DNA from: Pteria penguin
Lineage: Eukaryota > Mollusca > Bivalvia > Pterioida > Pteriidae
Assembly (NCBI GenBank): GCA_035048485.1
Contig: CM068583.1
Coordinates: 63,670,306 to 63,734,305, forward strand
Direction: 5' to 3'
DNA length: 64,000 nucleotides
Shown here: in pieces, positions 31,611 through 42,830 of the stretch
How positions within the stretch are numbered: the stretch's first letter is position 1
How the letters are laid out: every line of letters starts with the position of its first letter
Position numbers and translations under genes: made by a program
The notes under the pieces: generated by a model
Told to the model about the DNA's origin: nothing
Database searches by the model: none
What the model saw: the letters and a program-made list of their open reading frames with translations, nothing else

Positions 31611-34232
31611 GTAAAGCTGATGGATAAATCCAAACCACAAGTCCAAAAATCATGAAACCACAGGACATACAAAATCAGTGAAAATGAAAAACAAATGGAA
31701 AATAACAAAATATGTCTACTTGAAGAGCATATGTGAACCCCTGTGATGGAGTGAGATCAGGTGCCCGGGGAGAGTGAGCATCTCCTGCTTGCTAGCAACA
31801 CCCGTCACATATACCCCGTAGAAAGAGTCAAATCGTGTGAATTCCATATGTATCTATATATGGAGAAGTCGAAGTAGGTAACCTTCTAGTAAAGAAGGTG
31901 TCAAATCTGTGTAAAGTGATCGGAATCGGTCTCAGTCCAGAATATCATTTAAAAGTCTGGATAACGAGATATCATATGGAGTAATAAGAGTCTCGTAACG
32001 ACCGTAGAACTTCCTCAGTGACGATGCTAGTCTAGCACATATATAACCCTGGTTGAGCAGCTTAACTGAAAGTCGCCTAGCCCTCAGAACAAAGTCATTG
32101 TAATTTGAACATGCTCTGGAATAACGTATTAACTGAGATATGAATACGCCGTATGCGGGCGATGATGGAATGTTGCTACTTATGAAAGGAAAGTTTGTGA
32201 TAGCGAAATTGAAATCGTCACGTTTGTCATAGAGTGAGGTGTTCAATTGACCATTAATGTCGAAAGACAACATAATATCTAAATACGAAGTAGAATTACT
32301 AGTTTCTGTGGTTTCTTTGACCTCCAGTTCACTTGGATAGATGATGCTAAGGTAATCTGCGAATGAAGGATTATTAATTGAAAGCAAGTCATCTATATAT
32401 CTGTAAGTAAAATTGAAGCCAAGAGCCAATTGTTTTTTTCCTTGCGACAGCAAAGACTGAATGAACTCAGCTTCGTATGAATAAAGGAATATGTCAGCCA
32501 GAAGCGGAGCACAGTTATTGCCCATTGGAATGCCAACAATTTGTTGAAAAACCTTACCTCCAAACACCACAAAAATGTTATCGATAAGAAAGTTCAACAT
32601 CTGAATGACAGCTGTTTCAGTGTATTTATTTTTGGAATCAGAATTTTCCCTAACAAAGTAAGTTTTATCGTGGACTATTACTATATATTTGAATTTGCGG
32701 CTTCCGTTTTTACTAGTAAATGCATTTTGAATAATTTCCGCTAATCTGTCTTTTAATTTCTGATGAGGGATCGTTGTGTACAGAGTCGAAAAGTCAAAAG
32801 ACTTGATGGAGTGAATTTTAGTAAAACTTTTTGATTTTAGATGTTCTAACAACTCTTTTGAATTTTTAAGGATCCACATTTGATTAATTCCACTTCTGGA
32901 ATATACTGTTTCGCAATATCTATGAAGGCCAGATTTAATTTCTGATAATATTTTTGTGAGTAGCATCGATACAGATTTTGTGGAACACTTCGAGGAACCA
33001 GCGATAAAGCGTTGTTTGTACGGAGTTTTGTGCATTTTTGGAATACAGTACAAATATGGAAATTCTAAATTCAATTTATTTGAGTCAATACCAAACGTAT
33101 TGAGGACAGATTTATGATTCTCGAGTACTTCCGAAACCGAAAAGTTCGTGAGAGTATAAGTAGGATTTCCTGGAGCTGAATTTAATCCTAATTCTTTCAC
33201 TAGGCTGTCTAAGTAATATTTCTTACAAGTAACTGTATAATTATTAGATGCTTTATCTGCTGGTGTAATGATATAATGTTCTTGGAGGAAGGTAAGTTCT
33301 CTGACAACATCAGGATCTTTAAAAATAGATTCGAATCTGGTGTTTACAGAACCTTGTAATTTTTTAATTTTTGATCTCAGCAGTACTGCAATAGATTTTA
33401 TCCATTCCGAAAGAGTGTCGACTTGTACTTCCTCTCTTTTTGCCCATCGTGTGGCATATTCCTCGCAGCAGTTCATAATATTCTCAAAATTTTGGCTCCA
33501 TGTGAATGATCTGGGTTCTCTGTATTTTGGACCTTTAAGTAAAAGTTCTCTTAATTTAGTGTTTTTAACTATATCGAGATCACCAGTAATGACATGGCCA
33601 CAAGGAGAATATACGAAATTAGACGAGGAACATGCACACGGTTGAGAATGGCATGCAGAGTTGCTAAGATCAAGACACTGTAGAAACCCTTTGTAATTAT
33701 AAATTTTGGATGCAACTGATGGCGTGTAGCTATAGGAAATACATGGCGGATCTTTGTTTTTGAAATATGGAGGTATTTTCTCTAAAACAGACTTATGATT
33801 TAAAATTTGGCCGAAATTTAAATAATCAATGCCTTTATTTGCAAATTTAATTTTGATGAAAGGGCGATTAGATTTTTCCATAGAAATATCGGACTTGACG
33901 GGACGAAAAAGTCTAGCGGTCGATATGTCCATAATAATGCCATCTAGTCTATACTCTGCAGAGCTTATATCAGTGAATATACGGTGTCTGGACGATACGT
34001 ACAACTCGTGTAATTTTCTGAGTGAAATAGAATAAAGTTTTGTACGAATGTGATGAAGGCCCAAAGGTTTATTTATAAATGGCAAAAGAGCATCAAAGGA
34101 AATATTATGTATTTCAGGTTTGTTGTATTTGCGTGTACCATGACTTCGATGCCTCCTCTGGCTTTTGTTGAATAAACCGAGTACGTTAACTGATTGACAC
34201 GCAGGACTAGTGAGATTACCAATACTTCTCAA
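31611..34232 (-). mobile_element. PLE1 copy C, nearly full length
   Basis: The longest copy of the family: about 320 bp of 3' UTR (31611-31931) and an open RT frame to 34232. The left flank ends GCTAGCAT before the 3' terminus, which here begins GTAAAGCTGATGG. The 5' boundary is near 34232, where sequence changes to a TTCTCAATATTTGTTC repeat; no ATG opens the frame, so the copy is probably slightly 5'-truncated, or its first exon is elsewhere. Confidence 0.9.
31932..34232 (-). CDS. Penelope-like reverse transcriptase, 766 codons
   Basis: Uninterrupted frame for a Penelope-like RT. The N-terminal about 330 residues contain a cysteine cluster (CHSQPCACSSSNFVYSPCGH, near residues 195-215) and the GPKYREP block common to this family. 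The RT follows with FDFSTLYTTIPHQKL, GIPMGNNCAP and YIDDLLSIN, and the frame ends in NDILD. Relative to copies A and B the Thr of IPMGTNC is Asn here. No GIY-YIG endonuclease is seen before or after the RT, so it resembles the endonuclease-lacking PLE types, or the domain has been lost. There is no ATG at the start; TTG opens the frame and a TGA lies five codons upstream, so translation would need another exon or an internal ATG. Confidence 0.9.
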   Translation of the reverse strand: MRSIGNLTSPACQSVNVLGLFNKSQRRHRSHGTRKYNKPEIHNISFDALLPFINKPLGLHHIRTKLYSISLRKLHELYVSSRHRIFTDISSAEYRLDGIIMDISTARLFRPVKSDISMEKSNRPFIKIKFANKGIDYLNFGQILNHKSVLEKIPPYFKNKDPPCISYSYTPSVASKIYNYKGFLQCLDLSNSACHSQPCACSSSNFVYSPCGHVITGDLDIVKNTKLRELLLKGPKYREPRSFTWSQNFENIMNCCEEYATRWAKREEVQVDTLSEWIKSIAVLLRSKIKKLQGSVNTRFESIFKDPDVVRELTFLQEHYIITPADKASNNYTVTCKKYYLDSLVKELGLNSAPGNPTYTLTNFSVSEVLENHKSVLNTFGIDSNKLNLEFPYLYCIPKMHKTPYKQRFIAGSSKCSTKSVSMLLTKILSEIKSGLHRYCETVYSRSGINQMWILKNSKELLEHLKSKSFTKIHSIKSFDFSTLYTTIPHQKLKDRLAEIIQNAFTSKNGSRKFKYIVIVHDKTYFVRENSDSKNKYTETAVIQMLNFLIDNIFVVFGGKVFQQIVGIPMGNNCAPLLADIFLYSYEAEFIQSLLSQGKKQLALGFNFTYRYIDDLLSINNPSFADYLSIIYPSELEVKETTETSNSTSYLDIMLSFDINGQLNTSLYDKRDDFNFAITNFPFISSNIPSSPAYGVFISQLIRYSRACSNYNDFVLRARRLSVKLLNQGYICARLASSLRKFYGRYETLITPYDISLSRLLNDILD

Positions 34233-34268
34233 TATTTGTTCATTGTTTCAATATTTCTCATTGTCCAA

Positions 34269-34308
34269 TATTTCTCAATATTTGTTCATTGTTTCACTTA
34301 GTTTAGTA
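34269..34308. repeat. 40-bp direct repeat, copy 1
   Basis: Identical, as far as I can see, to 35212-35251 (begins TATTTCTCAATATTTGTTC). Part of it also recurs at about 34225-34250, immediately outside PLE copy C. Confidence 0.8.
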
Positions 34309-34714
34309 TCATTGTAACGATAATAAGCCCGAAAAAGCTGGATCACAACCTAAGACTTTTAAACAAAAGCTTACATCGCCATCATAGAGTTCGTCTTCCT
34401 ATTGCTTCGTCTGAAGTAGTTAAGTTCTTCGGACATGGATTCCGACGAGGTATTTCTTAGTTTTGGTGAACTAGAAAAATACTGACACTCCCTTCACATT
34501 CCTAGGAAGAAGGTGCAATACATATTTATCCTTGTAAAGGAATCAGTAAGAAAATGCGTCAATTCATCGGTAAACGCTAGCCTTGTACCGACATCAAAAC
34601 GATTAATCTACAAAGATTTATTAAAAAGAAAATACAATGAAACAAGAAATTAAGAAAGGGGAAAATAAATTCCCAAACGCATATTTTAGATGCTCTGGGT
34701 CTATTATAATTGGA

Positions 34715-35000
34715 GGGGGGGGGGTGTTTCAGAGATATGTAAAGTCCAGAATGTCAGACCCATGTATAAACTCAATTATGGGGATGGGGGATAGGTAAAG
34801 TCCACATTGTTATACCCACGTATAAACCCAATCATTGGAGTGAAAGAAATGTAAAGTCCAGAATGTAAGACCCAATCATTGGGAGTGTGGGATAGGTGAA
34901 GTTGAGAATATCAGACGCACGTATAAACCCAATTCTTGGGGGTCTGGGATAGGTAAAGTCCAGAATATCAGACTCTAGTATAGATTATGTCGGAGACAGG
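34715..35000. repeat. degenerate minisatellite, about 60-bp unit
   Basis: Four to five diverged copies sharing GATAGGTAAAGTCCAGAAT and CACGTATAAACCCAAT with a G-rich start (G-run at 34713-34724). Confidence 0.75.
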
Positions 35001-35211
35001 TGAAATCCACTATGTCACATCCAAGGATAAATCTGACCCTATGGCCTTACGTTATGAGTTAACATCCGTGGTGTAATGATTCGATATGTAAAAGAACGAT
35101 ACATAACTAAGAGAAAGTTATATTTAATATTCTTTTGCCAAAATTATTTACGATCTTTATCCTATTGTAAGATTTCTTAGTTTTTGTTTGCAATCACAAC
35201 ACGTAGATATG

Positions 35212-35251
35212 TATTTCTCAATATTTGTTCATTGTTTCACTTAGTTTAGTA
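35212..35251. repeat. 40-bp direct repeat, copy 2
   Basis: Second copy of the 34269-34308 sequence, 943 bp away. Confidence 0.8.
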
Positions 35252-35439
35252 CTTGTATATGTTGTTTTTGTTTTCATATTTCATTTTTAATCACTAGCCT
35301 ATACCTACATATATATTAACTAAACTAAATACACATACAGTATTTTTATAATACACACGAGTTACACGGATATATTTAACGACACTGGTCACGCTGCAAA
35401 CAATAGTTTTACTGAGGTCAAAAAGGTCTTATTCTAGTG

Positions 35440-37235
35440 AACAAAAGTGGAAACATGATGTACGGAGAGTGGGCTTCGATTTTATGAACAATGAAAATAT
35501 CCAGAAATATTTTTTAACATCTTACAGAGAATAGAATTTGAAATTGCCACAAAAAGAGATATACAAAGTGCGTATGATAAGTTCGAAAAACTATTAAAAG
35601 AGGAAATGAATAACCGTTTACCTAGAATCACACTGAACCGAAAAGATACATCTAATCGGAAAAACCGTTATAAACCGTATTGGAATGAAACATTGCAGGA
35701 GCAGTGGAATAAAGTGAAGGTTGCAGAGCGGAAATGGTCTAAATTTCAAGGATCGTTGATCACTAAAAGACGGCTGAACGAAAAGTTCTGTAAAGAAAGG
35801 ACGGAATTTGACAAACTAAATCGAAAAATCAAGCGTAAACACAGAGATGATGAACAAAAGAACTTGGACGACAAATTAAATGGGATACATAAGCGTGACT
35901 TCTGGAAAGCAACAGGACGGATTGGTATGGCCATGGAGAGAAACAAAGGAATACCGTGTGAAAATATAATTTATTTCGTTTGAGCAGTGCGAATTAGAAA
36001 ATAAATTTCTTTCTCCTGAAGGGGCAATACTGTAGGTGGCGTCTGTGTTTTCCCGCTTAAGTTTGGTGGGAATTCAGAAGAGCATATTGAGATATTCATT
36101 CGGTTCGACAGCGCTCAACTGAACAGTTCGACTTGTTAAATTTTAATTTTGTATTTATCTAGTAAAAAATTAAGAAAATTATGCATATTATTGGGACTGG
36201 GTGGTTTATGATTTATGTACACGTGTATATATTTTATTTAGGAATTTAATATTTTGAAATATATTTAAATGAAATGCGATTGTGTGATGAAATGATGAAC
36301 ATTATGATGATTTGATGTTCATATGACGAGAACGATCATTATGAGATGTAATACTGTGATGAACACCTTGATGATTGGATGTAACGATGAAGACGATTAT
36401 CATGTGATGTAATAAATCTGAGCGCTTGTCGCGATCATTACACTTCATATTGTGTGTTACTTTATTTTTCCGTTTGATAATAAAGTATTGTGTAGCTCAG
36501 GAGAATAATTGACGGCAATGGAAACGTAGTGACAGAGAAAACAGTCGTGTTGGAGAAATGGAAAACGGAAATGGAAAAACTAAATAATCCAGATGGAGTC
36601 AGGGAGGATAATGAAATCCCCGAATTACAAGAACCTTGTTTGATACTAGTATTTTAAACGAACAAATCACAATGGAAGAAGTTTTAAAAGCGGTCAGTCA
36701 TCTTAAGAATAACAAGGCGTCCGAATTTGACGAGATATCGTCAGAGGTTCCTAAAAATGACGCTGCTGTATATATTTTGTATAAAATTTGTAACGGATGT
36801 TTCGAAATTCGGAAGGTTCCAGATCAGAGGTCTCTTGGCATTATAAACGCAATCTATAAACAAGGATCATACGACGAACGTAACTCTTTGAACTACAGGA
36901 GGATAACTCTTAGCTCTGTTCCCGGCAAAGTATATTACACAGTACTGAATAATTGGTTGTCCGAGTGGTTAGAGGAGTACGATGTATTATGCGATGAACA
37001 AAACGGTTTTAGACGCAACCGAAGCTGCTAAGAGCACATTTTATTGTTATACACTATAATAAACGATACGAACTGTTCAATATTGCTGATGAATACATAC
37101 CAGGGTTTAATGCTTTATCGTCTGAAGATAAATTCAGTTTTATTCTAGGGTGTGAGCCATTGCTTCTATCAAGTTACGTACAAAAATTCTAAATAGGAGG
37201 AAATTGTTTAAAGGAGGCAATTAAAGTTTTATCAA
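35440..37235 (+). mobile_element. LINE fragment (RT N-terminal region) with internal insertion and deletion
   Basis: The frame from about 35480 to 35971 encodes the linker before RT of a non-LTR element (IQSAYDKFEKLLKEEMNN; KPYWNETLQEQWNK; KRDFWKATGRIG). After a 533-bp insertion the same frame resumes at 36505 (IIDGNGNVVTEKT) and reaches RT motifs GIINAIYKQGS, LNYRRITLSS and DEQNGFRRNRS near 37020, where the frame stops. About 37100-37235 encodes a piece resembling a LINE C-terminus (FNALSSEDKFSFILG), so most of the RT palm is deleted. Dead. Confidence 0.8.
35972..36504. mobile_element. 533-bp insertion in the LINE, unknown family
   Basis: Flanked by ATAATT at 35966-35971 and 36505-36510. 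Removing the insert with one copy restores the LINE frame, so the boundaries are well supported. It is non-coding, with repeated GATGA/TGTAATGATGA motifs, and an AATAAAG near its right end. The ends are not TG...CA, so it is not a simple solo LTR; a SINE or other non-autonomous element is possible. Confidence 0.75.
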
Positions 37236-38389
37236 TTAAATATAATACAGACACATTGATCAACCTGTTCTTTGCCTCGGGGCGCTGAGAGTCTGATGGC
37301 TGGGGCTGTGTCCGGGTATGCATGTTCACATAACAGGTGTTCGTGAATGTGTCGTTTGATTGTTTTGAGGTGCTCCCTTTTCTACCGTATTCTATACTGT
37401 AATTTTCTGTAGTTTGGAATGAGGTGGAGGGGGAGCGTCCGGGAGTGGTCGGGGGATTGGTTTGCGAATACCTGTGGCTGAAACATGGACATTGGCTTTA
37501 TCAATTTTCCTTTGTTCATGTGTCTGCATCGCAATACCGTTAATATATAGTTGCTGGACCTACGATAATGTTACATGGGGCGCTTCGATCGCATTTGGGT
37601 TGTCGATTGCCTGAGGTTTTGCTGGGTTTTGTCTTGAAGGAGGTGTCAAGGGCTCTGGGCTAGGGTTTCACATCATATAGGTATCGGGCGGTCCTCATTT
37701 CGTAGAGGGATCTCTGGTGCCGTGGGGCTCTTTGCCTCGAGTGCCTGGTGACTGCAGTATGGATGGCTCCCGGGCTTTTGGCTGCCATGATGTGGCCTGG
37801 CCGCTCTGTGGTGCTTATCCGGTCAGTTGGGTACGATGATCGACCATGTTGAGGCCGGTGCTTGGCTGATGCTCCTCTCGATTCTCCAGCGCGAAGTAAT
37901 GAAATTGACAATAAATATTAGAGATGTCTGGTGCAGTGGGGCGGATTGATTACAGGATCTGTGGTGGCTCCAGTGTGGTCTGACATTTTACATCACTGAA
38001 TTATCGTAAGGCTGCCTGGAGGGGGTTTTGGACGTTTGTCTGTTGGCAGTCCCGACGCAGGGAATGGGTGGACCATGATGAAGAAAAATAGAACAGAATA
38101 CTGTGGGTGATAAATGGTCGATATATTATTATATATAATATATATATAAATAGTACAAGATATTGCGCTTTTAAATTCTAGACCTATATCACAGATACGT
38201 ATTTTTTAAAGATATTATGTTTTATCTGTGTATAAAAGGTAGTGTCTCGTAAGTAATCTTTTGGTTGGATGTCTGACCTTTTTAATGATGTATAAATGTA
38301 TATCTTTGTATTGTTGGTCAAACATGTGACACTTAAATAAAATATTCATCATTATTATAATAATAATAATAATTATTTTTATCATTATA
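37236..38389. other. intergenic, no gene recognised
   Basis: A G/T-rich stretch at about 37270-38070, unlike the AT-rich surroundings, then (TA)n and (TAA)n-like runs near 38125 and 38350. No conserved frame. Confidence 0.4.
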
Positions 38390-38960
38390 ATCATTATTAA
38401 ACTCAAAAGGTAAATTCAATACTTTAAATGAGATAAAAGAGAAATTAAAAGACAAAAGAAATTGGTTATGTGAATTTAGAGTTATACAGGAGGCTTTGAA
38501 AATAACTATTAACAAACTTCACCAGTCTTTTCTATTGTCCAAATAGCAGACAAATTTTCGTTTTTATTTGCAAACGGCTTCCATAATATCAAGGACAAGA
38601 GGTGCTACTTCTATTATAAAAATTTTATTAGCCAAAATTTCCGCCAACCTACACATTAAAGTTTCTTTTCACATGAATATCACATAGAAAAATATTTTTG
38701 GCCCCAAATTTACCTTAATAAAATTAAGTCTATAAACAATAAAACTACTAAATGACAATCTTTGTACAATTCAGTTTTGAACAAAGTGTAATATACAACC
38801 AAATCCATTCTGTTAAAATTGTTCAGACTGTATACTAAACATCAATTATCTTATTTTTGTAAGATTGTTCAAAAAACGGAAAAATGGAAAACGTTTCAAA
38901 ATTTGTTGTCAATTGGAAATATATAACTGTGGGGTTCTATTTTGAATCAAATGATATATT
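38390..38960 (+). mobile_element. decayed L1/Tx1-like LINE fragment
   Basis: Short frames encode NEIKEKLKDKRNWLCEF and NIKDKRCYFYYKNF, matching DIFIDLKDKSNWLCEC and IIEGKRCNFYYSNL of the element at 10690-12536. It is therefore a C-terminal fragment of a related LINE, with stops. Confidence 0.7.
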
Positions 38961-39465
38961 TTAATGAAATTATTTCATTTATCTCATATTTCATTTACAA
39001 ACTCAAAATGAAACAACAGATGAAAATTCAGTGGAAAACGAAGATGTGCTATTAAAATTCATGAGAAAAAGAACAGCTTCTATATGTGTATCTAATCCTA
39101 ATTCCATTATGGTATGATACTCAAATGTCATCAAAAAAACGACATGAAATACTTTGTTAACAATTTGAACATATTTATGTTCTCTTGATAAACTTAATAC
39201 TGTGTATACTTTCATATTTTACTTGCTTTGCTATCTAATTATACAATATATTATCCTAATGTTTTAAGTTTTCGGCATATCCTGACCCGGGATATGTAGA
39301 TATTGTTAAAGGGTATATATGTTAATAAATGAAAAAAATATTTTATAAGTAATTCTCTTTAGATATGTTTCTTGTTGGATATGACTTCGGAATATGTATG
39401 TCAGATAGTACAGTCATGTATATACGAAGTGTGAAGGACTGGAAGTTGATTTGACGAAGTCGTAA

Positions 39466-40593
39466 TCAGTTACATGTTATAGGATGTGAACGGGATCTAC
39501 AGATACTTCTGATGCAGTTAACATACATGTCTCTGCACGCAAGCCTGAACGTTCTGTCCATTATCAAGTAAACAAACGGATGCATGACGTTACTGAGGAA
39601 GTACAAACGCGTAAGGATACTCTTGGCGCTGCCTAGATGACTCTCCACGACTTCGTATACTCCGCTATCCACAGCCTGCAGAATACCTATGATTAGAACC
39701 GGCAGTATACCCACATATGATATTACAGTGGCTACCATTAGTATTACAGTATTCCGTATAGCCCGATTTAAATTTTGAGTTCTTGTTTTTGAAGAGGATC
39801 TGCTAAGTAAAGATTTCTTTGAATTAGTTTTCTTGACTTTTTTCGGTTTGACATCGCCATTGTCGCCATCTGTACTTTGTAAAGAATTCATTTTGATAAG
39901 TGTTATGCTGGAGATTTCTTCTTGTGCACAGACTTCCAAATTTTTAGTTTTAAAGATGATTCTGGCTGTAAGAGTATACGATATGAGAACAATTGTTAAG
40001 GCTGTAGTACTAATAGCAAGAATGCTTCCTTGATGGATAGTATACAACAGATTCTTTTCACACGCGCAATGACTTCCTGTAATATTTCCATGGATTGGTA
40101 ACTGTTTATCCAATACTTTACAATAAACTAAAGTCGGCACAGACAGGAATCCTGACATGAAAAACAAAATAGTCAATGTTATAGTCACTGTCTTATGAGA
40201 AAGCTGCTTGCGGAATGGAGCACAAATTTTTCTGCTTCTTTCCACTGCTATAAAACTTAAAATCAATCCACACGTGTTACTGAATATATAGACAAAGAAG
40301 CGAGAAATCTTACACAATGTGTCTCCGTGAAAAGTAAACTTGAATCTCGTTCTTAAAATCTCAAAAGGCATTCCCAAAATACATGTTAGTAGATCGTTGA
40401 TGGCAAGAACTATGATGAATAATTTGAAATTAGATATCTTGTATTGTTTTTGGTAAATGACTATCACGTGTATATTCCCTATTGTTCCAAATACACAAAG
40501 TATTGCCAAGAAATATACAACATTAACTCCATCTTTGATGTACAGCTCATACTCTTTTATGTCAATATTGGTGTTCCTGTTAGTTCCATTCAT
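39466..40593 (-). CDS. class A (rhodopsin-type) G protein-coupled receptor
   Basis: 375 residues from the Met at 40593, in one exon. An earlier in-frame Met (40713) would add 40 hydrophobic residues, but the downstream start gives a normal extracellular N-terminus with an N-glycosylation site (N-G-T at residues 2-4). Seven hydrophobic segments are visible. TM1 has GN (N40); TM2 has LAINDLL (D67); TM3 opens with the conserved Cys (C94) and ends in E-R-S instead of D-R-Y; TM7 reads NVMHPFVY, with His in place of the N/D of NPxxY. Intracellular loop 3 is long and basic (KPKKVKKTNSKKS). It looks like a peptide-type receptor of the large molluscan expansions, but the ligand cannot be named. A possible splice acceptor (TTTTTAG) at about 40615 hints at an upstream 5' UTR exon. 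Confidence 0.88.
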   Translation of the reverse strand: MNGTNRNTNIDIKEYELYIKDGVNVVYFLAILCVFGTIGNIHVIVIYQKQYKISNFKLFIIVLAINDLLTCILGMPFEILRTRFKFTFHGDTLCKISRFFVYIFSNTCGLILSFIAVERSRKICAPFRKQLSHKTVTITLTILFFMSGFLSVPTLVYCKVLDKQLPIHGNITGSHCACEKNLLYTIHQGSILAISTTALTIVLISYTLTARIIFKTKNLEVCAQEEISSITLIKMNSLQSTDGDNGDVKPKKVKKTNSKKSLLSRSSSKTRTQNLNRAIRNTVILMVATVISYVGILPVLIIGILQAVDSGVYEVVESHLGSAKSILTRLYFLSNVMHPFVYLIMDRTFRLACRDMYVNCIRSICRSRSHPITCN

Positions 40594-40774
40594 TATTCCG
40601 CAATACTTCTTTTCTAAAAATAAATAATTAAGAAACGATAAATAAATACTCAATAACCACAAACAAATGTTGTGCCTTTGTTTACAACACTGTGTGTACT
40701 GTAATTGTATCAACTCGACACTATGACTTTATTGCTGATGAATGAAATGATTGAAAATTTTAATCATATATCAT

Positions 40775-41335
40775 AGACTAATACCATCCATTCTTATACC
40801 ACGAGTCCTCTATTATCATTAGACATTCCTCCTCGACTAATACCATCCATCCTTCTACCATGAATCCACTATTATCAATAGACATTCCGCTTCGAATAAT
40901 ACCATCTATTCTTATGAGTCCACCATTATCAATAGACATTCCTCCTCGACTAATACCATCCATTCTTATATCACGAGTCCACCATGATCAATAGACATTC
41001 CTCCTCGACTAATACCATCCATTCTTCTACCATGAATCTACCATTATCAAGGCATATTCCGCCTCGACTTATACCATCTATTCTTATACCACGAGTTCAC
41101 TATCATCAATATGCCTCAACTAATACCATCCATTCTTGTGAGTCCACCATTATCAATAGACATTCCTCCTCGACTTATACCATCCATTCTTATACCATGA
41201 GTCCACCATTATCAATAAACATTCTTCCTCGACTAATACCATCCATTCTTCTACAATGAATCCACCATTATCAATACATATTCCGCTTCGACTAATACCA
41301 TTTACCCTTTTGTCATAGGTCCACTATTATAAATA
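40775..41335. repeat. about 60-bp minisatellite upstream of the GPCR
   Basis: About nine copies of a unit containing CTCGACTAATACCATCCATT and TCCACCATTATCAATAGACA, with variable internal deletions. It begins less than 200 bp upstream of the GPCR start, i.e. in its promoter or 5' UTR region. Confidence 0.88.
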
Positions 41336-42094
41336 CGAAGTGAAGAGTTCGCTTATGATGCGATGAACCGAACCTTTGCTTTAAAATCGATAATTACTTT
41401 TATATAACGGTGACTATGACAAAAGAAATATAAAAAACTTTCTTGTTTGAAAAATATATTAAGTAGAAATTCAAAAATATGTTTTCAGTTCTTTACTTAC
41501 TACAAACAATTCGCATATAATTACATGCATAAGCTTGTTTGATAGCAGTGAAATGTTGATGAAATACCCGATATACAACGAAGAACAATGCAAGTGTGTA
41601 ACAAAGGTCAGGCAGAATTTGCTCATTCTTGAATTGCATACAAAAAATAATTAAGACATCCTATTAAAAAAGAATACATGGTATTGATCTAATTTTATGT
41701 TTGTTGCAATGAATGTAAGAGATGAAGCACAAATACAAACGTTTCTCTTACTAATGCATCGTTGCTTTTCTCATATGCACTTGTGTATCATTCCTTTTTC
41801 ATGTATATTCAGCGAAATAGAATAGGCGAAACTCCTCCTTACACCTGTGATATTAATGCTAAATGTTTCACAGTTATCACTGATAGATAACAAGAAACCA
41901 TTGATGTTCCATCAATCGATGCCAGGAGGATTATGGTGTACAAAGAGCTGACCAAGGTAATGTTACGGACAGAAAGGACAAAGAAAATAATAATGATAAT
42001 AACAAAATATATAAATAATATAGATAAATAATATATATAATTAAATAGATAAATAAAGATGTCTCGATCATTCGATCAGTAGGCATAAACATTT
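41336..42094. other. intergenic, no gene recognised
   Basis: AT-rich, no coding signal on either strand. ATAATATATA-type low complexity near 42000-42050. Confidence 0.4.
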
Positions 42095-42830
42095 TTATTT
42101 AAATTTTCTATATCCCCACAATCGAAGTTTGGAGAATATTTCGGAATCACTCCGTTTGTCTGTCCGTCCGGTTAATAGGTTCTGAAAGCAGATTTCTCTT
42201 CTTACAGTATAAGGGATAGGGATTTCATATTTCACACACATATTCACCATAACAAGTATTACATTTTGATGCCAAGACATCTGACCTAGTGTCCTTGACC
42301 TTGAACTTTGGTCTTGTAATTATACTTTGGTTAATAGGGTCTGTAGGCAAATTTCTCTTACAGATTTACACACATGCACACAGTCTTACATTTTGATACC
42401 AAAACATCTGACCTAGTGACCTTGACTTTGAACTTTGGCCTTGTAATTATACTTTGGTTAAGAACAGATTTCTTTTACAGTATACGGAATTGGGCTTTCA
42501 AATGTTACACACTTAACCATAACAAGTTCTATAAATTAATAACAAATCATTTGACCTTCTGATTTGACCTTGAACTTTGACCTTGTAATAATAATTTGGT
42601 TAAGAAAGCAGATTCCCCTTATAATGTATGAGAAAACGGTTTGATTTTATTTTCATTGATAGTATCTCCTGGACAATAAGGATTGTTGTTTTAATAAAAG
42701 TACAAATGAACAGCATGACCTTGACCTAGGCTCACAGTTAGTCTATGAGCAAATTTGTTCTTACTGAACTGACGCGGGGATATTTGTCCCGATAGAACAG
42801 TTCTAGTTTTTAGTATAGATTTTATTGTCA
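42095..42830. repeat. interspersed repeat with internal 'GACCTTGA' units
   Basis: Three to four internal units of about 120-150 bp with CTGACCTAGTGTCCTTGACCTTGAACTTTG and TTGTAATTATACTTTGGTTA. Ends carry inversely related ATATCCCCAC and GGGGATATTTGTCCC. Similar GACCTTGACC text occurs at 50320-50720 and in the 57-59 kb foldback. It resembles non-coding repeats common in bivalves (general knowledge). Confidence 0.6.

Noticed and set aside
31690..31830. Hammerhead ribozyme in the PLE 3' UTR
   Set aside because: Known in some Penelope-like elements, but the CTGANGA core and GAAA box are not present here in the right arrangement on either strand.
35972..36504. Solo LTR
   Set aside because: The true ends fixed by the duplication are not TG...CA; the TGTAGGTGG at 36031 lies 60 bp inside.
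37660..37911. Minus-strand 83-codon ORF rich in Arg and Ser
   Set aside because: Lies in a G/T-rich low-information stretch, no conserved motif, no splice context.
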